From contig CAYGWP010000082.1 of NCBI GenBank assembly GCA_964353455.1, positions 1 through 11,015 of the forward strand: 11,015 nt of DNA, in the 5' to 3' direction. Origin of the DNA: CAYGWP01 sp964353455 (lineage in GTDB: Bacteria; Planctomycetota; Phycisphaerae; FEN-1346). The notes under the pieces are model-generated. The model ran no database searches. It was not told the origin of the DNA and was given only the letters and a program-made list of their open reading frames with translations. A program made the position numbers and the translations under genes. Positions 1-6,195 of this stretch are shown in pieces. How positions within the stretch are numbered: the stretch's first letter is position 1; the number at the start of each line of letters is the position of its first letter.

Positions 1-230
1 AACTTCTGCGTGCGGCGCATCGACCTGAAACGCGGCGAGGTGACCACCGTGGCCGGCATGCCCAGGCCCGAACGCCCGCCGGCGCAGCAGACGCCGCAGG
101 AGAAACGCTACAACGGCAATTGCGACGGCCCCGCGCTCACCTGGGCCAGTTTCAACTCCGGCTGCGCCTACGTGTGCTGGGACCCCGTGCACCAGGCCCT
201 ATCAGCCTGTTGAAGAAGTCGGACTGCCAT

Positions 231-292
231 GTGGCACAGCCGCCCTCGGCTGTGCCGGACCGTGGCACAGCCGCCCTCGGCTGTGCCGGACC
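231..292 (+). repeat. Two tandem 31-bp hairpin units (GTGGCACAGCCG type)
   Basis: Units 231-261 and 262-292 are identical. Each holds a perfect 10-bp stem, GGCACAGCCG / CGGCTGTGCC, closed by a CCCT loop (233-242, 243-246, 247-256; then 264-273, 274-277, 278-287). The same unit recurs at 9364-9388. From memory, its translations (WHSRPRLC, VAQPPSAVP) are common in small hypothetical proteins from planctomycete-type genomes, which would mark it as a dispersed repeat. Confidence 0.85.
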
Positions 293-320
293 GTGAAAAC
301 GGGCTTTCGTGCATCGGGGT

Positions 321-345
321 TCTCGGCCGAGGGCGGCCGAGCCAC
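321..345 (-). repeat. Third hairpin unit, inverted and diverged
   Basis: Read on the - strand it begins GTGGCTCGGCCG, followed by loop CCCT and CGGCCGAG. On the + strand the 8-bp stem is CTCGGCCG (322-329), AGGG (330-333), CGGCCGAG (334-341). Against the units at 231-292 the stem differs at two positions, and both changes are matched on the opposite arm. Confidence 0.75.
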
Positions 346-591
346 ATTTTCAACGGGCTGCTATGGTGCGGCGGTCCGGACGAGAATCGCTTCCGCTGGC
401 TCAAGGGCGGCTGGGTCCGCACGGTCGTTGGCTCCAAGCCGGACCAGTACAAGTGGCCGAAGGATGCCGTCGGCGTGCCAGCCGAGAGGGTGTTCCTGTG
501 CTGGAACGCGGTGGTCGCCACGGACTCCAAGGGCGGCGTGTACCTGTCGTGCTCCGGCGAGCCCAACGGTCTCTGGCGGGCCTTTAGCGCC

Positions 592-598
592 AAGGAGG
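592..598 (+). promoter_or_regulatory. Strong Shine-Dalgarno (AAGGAGG) for the 606 start
   Basis: AAGGAGG lies 7 nt before the GTG at 606, inside the end of the preceding reading frame. It decides the GTG start and means the downstream gene could still be translated although the upstream gene is broken. Confidence 0.8.
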
Positions 599-605
599 CC
601 AGGCC

Positions 606-1871
606 GTGACACGCATCCTGTTCTTCGCGATCATTGCGGGTCTTGCGCATCCGGCTCTTGGCGGGGAAGGCGGCATCGAGGTCGGCCAGGAGTTCTTCCT
701 CCTGGCAGACGGCCCGGGCAAGGGCATCCAGGCCACGCCCGATGCCGCCTTCGGGAAAGGCGTGTACCTGGCTGTCTGGCGCGAAGGCTGGCACGGCAAG
801 GGCGGGCAGGCGCGCATCTACGCCGCGCGCATCTCGCCGGAGGGCAAAGTGCTCGACCCCAGGGGCATCGAGGTCGCCCCGTGCAAGCACGGTGTCCAGG
901 AGCGGCCGCGCGTGGCCTTTGGCGGCGGCGTGTTCCTGATCGTGTGGCAGGACTTCCGCAACGGGAAGGACTACGATGTGCTCGCGGCGCGGGTGACCCC
1001 GGAGGGCAAGGTGCTCGATGCCGAGCCGCTCGCGGTGGCCGTCGGCCCGCGCACACAGGCGCTGCCGGCGGTGGCCTCTGACGGCACAGGCTTCCTCGTC
1101 GCCTGGCAGGGCGTCCCTGAACGCGACGAGACGGCCTATCACGGCTTCGCTGCGCCCGTGGGCGCCGACGGCAAGGTGGGGGCGACCGTGGAGACCGGCG
1201 CCACGCCGCAGCCCGAACTCGCCTGGGGCGGAAACTGCTACCTGGCGGCGTATGGCTCGCAGACCGTGTTCACGGTCATGCTCAGCCCGGAGGGGAAGCC
1301 GCTCAACCCCGCCCAGTGGGGCAACCAGACCATCCGCAGCACGAAGGCTGCCGCGCTGAGCGTCTCGGCCGTGCCGGGCAAGGGCTGGCTCGTCGTAGGC
1401 CACCGGGCGCCGCCCGACCCCTGGGGCTGGGGCGGCCCGGGCGCCATGCGCGCCGCCCTGGTCAACCCCGACGGCTCGCTGGCCAACCAGGACGCTGTGA
1501 AGGAGCCGGCCGGCGTCTCGGCCAGGCTGCCCGGCTGGCTCGACTTCGGCCGGGAGAAGAAGCCGGGCGCCACCTGGCCCTGGGGCCGCAGCGCCAGCGC
1601 GTGGAGCGGCCGGCACTCGGTCGTCGTCTGGCAGCGGCACCATCTCGGCGGTGAGAAGATGACCAACTTCGAGAACTGCGACCTCATCGCCGCGCGGGTG
1701 GACGGCTTCACGTCGCTCGACCCGGCGGGCGTGCCCGTGGCGGCGAGCGGGGCGGACGAGCTCGGGCCCGCGCTGGCCGCGGACGGCTCGGGGCGGCTGT
1801 TGTGCATCTACGAGAATCGCGAGGCGGACAGTGCGCCCCGCGTCGCCGCCCGCATGATCACCGTGCCATGA
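606..1871 (+). CDS. Secreted seven-repeat protein, probable beta-propeller
   Basis: The product is 421 aa. The GTG start at 606 has AAGGAGG 7 nt upstream and overlaps the previous stop as GTGA, a typical coupled arrangement. A signal peptide (MTRILFFAIIAGLAHPALGG) would be cleaved near residue 19-21. The mature protein has about seven divergent repeats of roughly 45-60 aa, beginning near residues 44, 100, 153, 203, 250, 330 and 387. The recurring pattern is aFGxGVYLxVWxD, a short variable loop, I/V-x-AARVxPEGKVLD, then G-I/V. Seven such units suit a seven-bladed propeller, but this is inference from spacing. No catalytic motif is visible. Similar repeats occur in bacterial secreted proteins of unknown role. 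The coupled NHL-repeat gene upstream suggests a paired exported function, possibly ligand or glycan binding. Confidence 0.75.
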   Translation: MTRILFFAIIAGLAHPALGGEGGIEVGQEFFLLADGPGKGIQATPDAAFGKGVYLAVWREGWHGKGGQARIYAARISPEGKVLDPRGIEVAPCKHGVQERPRVAFGGGVFLIVWQDFRNGKDYDVLAARVTPEGKVLDAEPLAVAVGPRTQALPAVASDGTGFLVAWQGVPERDETAYHGFAAPVGADGKVGATVETGATPQPELAWGGNCYLAAYGSQTVFTVMLSPEGKPLNPAQWGNQTIRSTKAAALSVSAVPGKGWLVVGHRAPPDPWGWGGPGAMRAALVNPDGSLANQDAVKEPAGVSARLPGWLDFGREKKPGATWPWGRSASAWSGRHSVVVWQRHHLGGEKMTNFENCDLIAARVDGFTSLDPAGVPVAASGADELGPALAADGSGRLLCIYENREADSAPRVAARMITVP

Positions 1872-2027
1872 TGGCGGCGGCAACGGCAGCCGGGCGCCGG
1901 CAAGTGGGGCGAAGCGCGGGGCCTGGAGGCCGCCGTGGACGCCACCATCGAATGCGCGTTGAGCGGATGCTGCTCGGGCCTCATGCCGGGCGGGCGGGCA
2001 TGCGGTTCTATGGGCGTGCACGCAAGC

Positions 2028-2158
2028 CAGTTGCCCGGCCTTCATTAGCTCCACGTCCCGATCCCGCTCTCCGAGTCGTTCCTTGCCAACCGTTCCGTGA
2101 TCCGCTGCACGTGCTTGGCGCTGATCGAAAACTCCGCCAGGTGGGTCACCTTACCTTG
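2028..2158 (-). pseudogene. Transposase remnant, frameshifted (possibly ISKra4/UPF0236-like)
   Basis: On the - strand one frame reads VTHLAEFSISAKHVQRITER and soon hits TAA (2045-2047). A one-base frame change near 2070-2085 continues it as KERLGERDRDVELMKAGQL. Together they resemble the part of ISKra4- or UPF0236-type transposases in which a helix-turn-helix-like SAKxVQR-E stretch is followed by xxxRD. Neither side extends into recognisable transposase sequence, so this is at best a decayed fragment. The family call rests on pattern memory only. Confidence 0.4.
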
Positions 2159-2183
2159 AACCCTGGCGGCTCTTCCTTATACT
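2156..2183 (+). promoter_or_regulatory. Sigma70-like promoter for the sulfatase block
   Basis: TTGAAC (2156-2161) and TATACT (2178-2183) are separated by 16 nt. The -10 box matches the consensus at 5 of 6 positions and the -35 box at 4 of 6. It lies about 120 bp before the sulfatase ATG, in AT-richer sequence than its surroundings. Predicted only. Confidence 0.45.
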
Positions 2184-2302
2184 GGGCGGGACGGCCTCCA
2201 ATAATGCAGGCGCTTGTCGCGGGGGAACCGTACGCCGGCGGACCCCAAGGGCGAACAGGGCCCAGCAAGGCGAGAAAGAACAGGAACAAGTAAGGGAAAC
2301 AC

Positions 2303-3916
2303 ATGGCCAATCTCTCGCGGCGCAGGTTCATCCAGGCGGCAGGGGCGGGCGCGGCGGCGATGGCGCTGACGCGCGGGGCGCGGGCGGCTGAGGTCGGCGC
2401 AAAACCCGCCAAGAAGCCGAACATCCTTTTCCTCTTCAGCGACCAGCATAATGCCGACGTCCTCGGCTGCGCCGGCCACGCCGAAATGAAGACGCCCAAC
2501 TTCGACCGCCTCGCCCGCGAGGGCGCCCGGTTTACGCGGGCGTACTGCCAGGACGCGATCTGTGTGCCGTCGCGCGTCGCGATCTTCACGGGTCAGTACC
2601 CGCGGACGACCGGCGTCTTGACGAACGGCGACCCGCTGGCGTTTCCGGACCGGGTGCACGCCCTCCAGGCGGTGCTGAAGGCCGCAGGGTACCAGACGGC
2701 GGCGTTCGGCAAGCGGCACCTGAAGGCGGGCGGGCCGAAGGATTCCATCGACACGTGGGACGTTTCGGCCACCACGATCAGCCCGAAGCAGGACGTCTCG
2801 GACGAGGACTACGAGACGTGGGTCCGGGCCCAGGGCCAGGGCGCGGCGTACGATCGCGATTTCGGCGGCAACAAGTCGCCCCTGATGTCGCACGTGTCGG
2901 ACCTGCCGGCCGACAAGACCGCCGAGGCGTACACGGCCGCCAAGACGATCGAGTTCCTGCGGACGAAGCGCAAGCCCGGCCAGCCGTTCTTCCTGTGGTG
3001 CAGTTTCCTGCGGCCGCACCAGCCGTACACGCCCCCCGCGGAGTGGGCGAAGCAGTACGACCCCGCGAAGGTCCGCCTGCCTGAGAGCCTGCGCGAGCCG
3101 CCCGATCACCTGCCGCCGATGCTCGCGCGGCTGCGCACCAACACCGAGGCGGGCTGGCGCCTCGGCATGGCGGCCGCCGACGAGAACCTCTACCGCACCT
3201 ACATCGCGTGCTACTACGCCCTCGTGGCCGAGATCGACCACCACGTCGGCGCGATTCTCGACACGCTCAAAGAACTGGGCCTTGACCGGGATACGATCGT
3301 CCTCTACTCTGCCGACCACGGCGACTTCGTTGGGCGTCACGGCCTGTCCGAGAAGGCGGCGATGGGCCACAACGTGTACGAAGAAACGCTGCGCGTGCCG
3401 CTCATCGTGCGGTGGCCGGCGCGCCTGAGGCAAGGGGTCGTCTCCGGCGACCTTGTGGAACTCGTGGACCTGTACCCGACGTTGCTCGACCTGGCCGGCG
3501 TGCCGCACCCCGAAGGCTACCGGCCGGCCGGCCGATCGCTTGTGCCTGCGATGGCGGAGGGCAAGCCGGTCGGGCGGAAGTTCGCCGTCTCCGAGAACTG
3601 GTCGCAGGTCGCGATCATCGGCGAACAGTACAAACTGGCCGTGTGGCAGGCGCCGCCCGCGCCGGCGGACGGATCGCCGCGCCTGCTGCACGACTACCGC
3701 TCCTTCGGCGACATGCTCTTCGACCGCGAAAAGGATCCGCAGGAACTCACCAACCTGGCGGGCAAGCCGGAGGTTGCCCGGGCGGAGAAGGAGTTGCGCG
3801 AGCACCTTGCGGCCTGGATCGCCGAGACGCCGGCCGACGGCAAGGTTGCCGTAGCGTCCAAGGGCTGGTTCGCCAGGCAATATATCGCCCCGAAGGCGAA
3901 AGCGAAGAAAGGATAA
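2303..3916 (+). CDS. Tat-exported sulfatase (arylsulfatase superfamily, FGly type)
   Basis: The product is 537 aa and hydrolyses sulfate esters; the substrate is probably a sulfated glycan, judging by its neighbours. The N-terminus MANLSRRRFIQAAGAGAAAM is a twin-arginine signal, so the enzyme would be exported folded. The core starts NILFLFSDQHN (D47 a likely Ca2+ ligand). The formylglycine motif is C87-V-P-S-R91, the CxPSR form matured by formylglycine-generating enzyme. GKRHL (K137, H139) replaces the more usual GKWHL. RPHQPY carries H239, and SADHGD carries D338 and H339 of the second metal/sulfate site. All core active-site elements are present and the length is normal. AAGGGA lies 5 nt before the ATG. 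The stop TAA overlaps the first possible ATG of the next gene (TAATG), so the two are probably co-transcribed. The exact sulfatase subfamily cannot be assigned. Confidence 0.93.
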   Translation: MANLSRRRFIQAAGAGAAAMALTRGARAAEVGAKPAKKPNILFLFSDQHNADVLGCAGHAEMKTPNFDRLAREGARFTRAYCQDAICVPSRVAIFTGQYPRTTGVLTNGDPLAFPDRVHALQAVLKAAGYQTAAFGKRHLKAGGPKDSIDTWDVSATTISPKQDVSDEDYETWVRAQGQGAAYDRDFGGNKSPLMSHVSDLPADKTAEAYTAAKTIEFLRTKRKPGQPFFLWCSFLRPHQPYTPPAEWAKQYDPAKVRLPESLREPPDHLPPMLARLRTNTEAGWRLGMAAADENLYRTYIACYYALVAEIDHHVGAILDTLKELGLDRDTIVLYSADHGDFVGRHGLSEKAAMGHNVYEETLRVPLIVRWPARLRQGVVSGDLVELVDLYPTLLDLAGVPHPEGYRPAGRSLVPAMAEGKPVGRKFAVSENWSQVAIIGEQYKLAVWQAPPAPADGSPRLLHDYRSFGDMLFDREKDPQELTNLAGKPEVARAEKELREHLAAWIAETPADGKVAVASKGWFARQYIAPKAKAKKG

Positions 3917-3921
3917 TGTCC

Positions 3922-6090
3922 ATGACCGTGGCATGCCGTCGCGATTTTATGAAGATCCTGGGTGCGGGTGCGGCGGCGATGGCGCTGACGCGATCTTTGT
4001 CGGCTGCGGCTGCCAAGGGCCCTGCGAAAAAGGGCAAGACCGCCGAAGCCGACAAAGCACCCGGCGGCAAGCACCAGCCCAACCCTCGCGTGATCAGCGC
4101 AATCAAGTTGGCGGACCTGCCCGCGTCGGGAATCAAGGTCCTCGAGAGTTTCACCGGCAAGCCGGACGACGAAAAATGGGGCGTGCTGGGGACGTACGAA
4201 CTGGTCCTGCCGGCATACACCAAGGGCGTGTTCTACTCGCACGCCAATGGCAACGCCGCCGGCTGGCCGAACATGATGAACCGGGGTTTCCCCTATCCTT
4301 TCGCCCCCGACCCCAAGGTCATAGCCGAACTCCGCGACGGCGGAATCTTCTTCATCCTTGCCTTGAAGGACGGCGGCTGCCTTGCCGTGACGGCGCTGGC
4401 CGGCGGGAAGACCCAGTCGTGGTTCCACACCGACGAGGCCGGGCGAATCCTGCTGAGTTTCGGCACCTTCGGGACGGCCGCGGTGGAGTGCGATGCGCCG
4501 CTCTTCGCCTGGGCGCGGTCCAACGACGTTTACGGCGCATGCAATTCCGTTTTCGCTACGGCCCTGGCCGGCAAGCCGATGGCCGGGCGGGCCCGCTTTC
4601 GCGGCGAAAAGTCATACCCGCAGCCCCTGAAGTACCTGGGCTGGTGCAGTTGGGAACATTTCCACGGGAACATCAGCGAGCAGAACCTCCTGGGCGCGAT
4701 GGACGGGATCGAAGCGTCGGGCCTGCCAATTCGATATGTATTGATCGACATGGGGCACACATCGGCCGAGGGCGGCAAGATGAACAGTTTCCGTCCCGAC
4801 GCGAAGAAGTTCCCCAACGGCTGGGCGCCGCTGCTGGCGCGACGGAAGCCGGAGAAGATCCGCTGGATGGGCCTGTGGCACTTCTTCACGGGCTCGAACA
4901 GCGGCCTTTCGCCGACCAACGATTTTCCGGAGGCCCTGCGGCAACACCTGGAGACCTTCACGGAGTCGAGCCTCATACCGCGGAACGATCCTGCCTCGTC
5001 GCTGGCGTTCTACCGGGCGTTCATGGGATCCGTGAAGGCGTACGGGTTCGATTTCGTCAAGACCGATTTCCAGTCTGCGGAACTCGCGCGCCTGGCCGGC
5101 CGGGTCGATAACGCCGTCCAGCGGTGCAGCGCGAACTCCCAGGCCTTCGAGACCGCGCTGGAGGAACTGGGCCTGGGACTCATCAACTGTAACTGGCACA
5201 ACCCGGCCAACTTCTTCAATTGCCGCTTCAGCAACATCGGGCGGTGCAGCATCGACTACTCCAAGAACAGCCTCCCCTCGGCCAAGCAACACCTGTACCA
5301 GTCGTACGCCAACATCCTGTGGCTGGGCCAGTTGGTCTGGGGCGACCACGACATGTTCCATTCCAGCCACGAGGGAGTGGGCGGGATCATGGCCGTCTCA
5401 AAGGCCATGTCGGGCGGCCCCGTGTACCTTTCGGATCCGCCGGAGGCGTTCGTGGCCGACTTCATCAAACCGCTGTGCTACGCCGACGGCGAGTTGCTCC
5501 GTCCGCTGGCCCCGGCGGCGCCGCTGCCCGATTCGGTCTTCATCGACCCATTGCGCGAAGAGAGTCCCTACCGTGTCGTGGCACCGCTGCCCGGCGGCAG
5601 CGCGGCGGTTGGCGTGTACAACCTCTTCGGAAAGGGCCGCGAGACGGCCACCCTCAAGGCAAGCGTGACGGCCGCCGACTTCGCGAGCGCCGGCGGCATG
5701 GCACAGCCGTACCAGGGCAGTTGGAAGATGCCCGAAGAGGGCCTGGTCGTTTACGACTGGCAAGCGAAAAAGGCTCAGAAACTCGCCGACGCGTACACCT
5801 TCGAGATGATCGGCTTTGCCGATCGGTTGGTTCACCTTTGCCCCATCCGCAGCGGTTGGGCCGCCATCGGCCGGACGGACAAGTACCTCTCGCCGGCGGC
5901 TGTCGAGGTCCGGTCGGTCTCGGATACGCGGCTGGAGTTGCGGCTGGTCGAATCCGGCCCGCTGGCCGTTTGGAGCGAAAAGGGAACTCCGCGGGCAGAG
6001 GGCGTCGTCTTCGTCCCCGTCGGTCAGGGGCTCTACAAGGCCGATCTGCCCGTCGGGAAGCGCGATATGACGTTGACCATCGCGCGTTAG
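3922..6090 (+). CDS. Tat-exported GH36 / raffinose-synthase (Sip1-like) family protein
   Basis: The product is 722 aa from ATG 3922. That start places AAAGGA 8 nt upstream and gives a Tat signal like the sulfatase's (MTVACRRDFMKILGAGAAAM); ATG 3916, overlapping the sulfatase TAA, would add two residues. Motifs of the raffinose synthase/seed imbibition protein family appear in order: G240-W-C-S-W244, VKTDFQ with D382 as candidate nucleophile, WGDHDMFHS (473-481) corresponding to the plant PDWDMFHS, and SGGPVYLSD (497-505). The fold is a TIM barrel with an N-terminal beta domain and a C-terminal beta domain (about 560-722). Plant members act on alpha-galactosides in the cytosol; this copy looks exported, so alpha-galactosidase or transglycosidase action on a polysaccharide fragment is inferred. 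It sits directly behind the sulfatase and before a heparinase-like gene. Confidence 0.85.
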   Translation: MTVACRRDFMKILGAGAAAMALTRSLSAAAAKGPAKKGKTAEADKAPGGKHQPNPRVISAIKLADLPASGIKVLESFTGKPDDEKWGVLGTYELVLPAYTKGVFYSHANGNAAGWPNMMNRGFPYPFAPDPKVIAELRDGGIFFILALKDGGCLAVTALAGGKTQSWFHTDEAGRILLSFGTFGTAAVECDAPLFAWARSNDVYGACNSVFATALAGKPMAGRARFRGEKSYPQPLKYLGWCSWEHFHGNISEQNLLGAMDGIEASGLPIRYVLIDMGHTSAEGGKMNSFRPDAKKFPNGWAPLLARRKPEKIRWMGLWHFFTGSNSGLSPTNDFPEALRQHLETFTESSLIPRNDPASSLAFYRAFMGSVKAYGFDFVKTDFQSAELARLAGRVDNAVQRCSANSQAFETALEELGLGLINCNWHNPANFFNCRFSNIGRCSIDYSKNSLPSAKQHLYQSYANILWLGQLVWGDHDMFHSSHEGVGGIMAVSKAMSGGPVYLSDPPEAFVADFIKPLCYADGELLRPLAPAAPLPDSVFIDPLREESPYRVVAPLPGGSAAVGVYNLFGKGRETATLKASVTAADFASAGGMAQPYQGSWKMPEEGLVVYDWQAKKAQKLADAYTFEMIGFADRLVHLCPIRSGWAAIGRTDKYLSPAAVEVRSVSDTRLELRLVESGPLAVWSEKGTPRAEGVVFVPVGQGLYKADLPVGKRDMTLTIAR

Positions 6091-6195
6091 AATGGTCCTG
6101 AGGGATATGCAGCGCCTCCTGGCGGCCGTGCGGACGGCGCCTCCATCCAATCTCACTCAAGACGGTCCTGGACGACGGAGAGCCGCTTCACTCGG

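Larger units (their letters stand above)
203..360. mobile_element. 158-bp MITE-like element with terminal inverted repeats and CTAT target duplication
   Basis: The left end CAGCCTGTTGAA (203-214) and the reverse complement of the right end CAGCCCGTTGAA (349-360) match at 11 of 12 positions. The element is flanked by direct CTAT copies at 199-202 and 361-364. It encodes no transposase, so it would need one supplied in trans. Inside are two tandem 31-bp hairpin units (231-292) and a third, diverged unit in inverted orientation (321-345). The element interrupts an NHL-repeat gene and supplies an in-frame TGA at 211-213. Clean ends, the duplication and exact restoration of the host frame make the insertion call strong. 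The transposase family is not assignable with confidence; an IS5-like source is possible. Confidence 0.85.
1..609 (+). pseudogene. NHL-repeat protein, 3' part, split by a short mobile element
   Basis: The reading frame is open from base 1 and continues upstream of the window. The first residues (VRRIDLKRGEVTTVAG) match the NHL-repeat beta-propeller consensus. The frame stops at TGA 211-213, inside the inserted element at 203-360. The same frame resumes after the element at LWCGGPDENRFRW and ends at TGA 607-609; this part holds a second NHL-like stretch (GWVRTVVG, then ATDSKGGVYLSCSGEPNGLW). Removing 203-364 (element plus one CTAT copy, 162 bp = 54 codons) joins the halves in frame, so the break is recent or still tolerated. 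An ATG at 229, 15 nt after the stop and in the same frame, could allow reinitiation into the second half (229-609, 126 aa). NHL propellers are usually binding or scaffold domains; the specific role is unknown. The stop overlaps the next start (GTGA). Confidence 0.8.
1872..2302. other. 431-bp intergenic region: decayed insertion sequence plus promoter region
   Basis: No intact gene is visible. The middle (2028-2158) carries a frameshifted transposase-like remnant on the - strand. A sigma70-like promoter lies at 2156-2183, followed by an approximately 110-nt leader to the ATG at 2303. In 1872-2027 I see only a short GCCGG-GCG-CCGGC hairpin (1889-1901) without a T tract, and no convincing coding sequence. 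Confidence 0.5.

Noticed and set aside
1889..1901. GCCGG-GCG-CCGGC hairpin after the seven-repeat gene as terminator
   Set aside because: A 5-bp stem with no following T tract is not enough in DNA this GC-rich.
168..2054. 628-aa open frame on the - strand
   Set aside because: It runs antisense to the NHL fragment and the seven-repeat gene, has low-complexity Arg/Ala/Pro-rich composition typical of a high-GC shadow frame, and shows no domain except the short transposase-like piece at its start.
1802..2293. 163-aa + strand open frame into the intergenic gap
   Set aside because: It overlaps the end of the seven-repeat gene out of frame, has no ribosome site and no family resemblance.
3412..3921. 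Extension of the GH36-like frame upstream into the sulfatase gene
   Set aside because: The frame is open, but a Shine-Dalgarno and a clean Tat signal place the start at 3922 (or 3916).
2177..3934. 585-aa open frame on the - strand
   Set aside because: It is the antisense shadow of the sulfatase, whose motifs are intact on the + strand.
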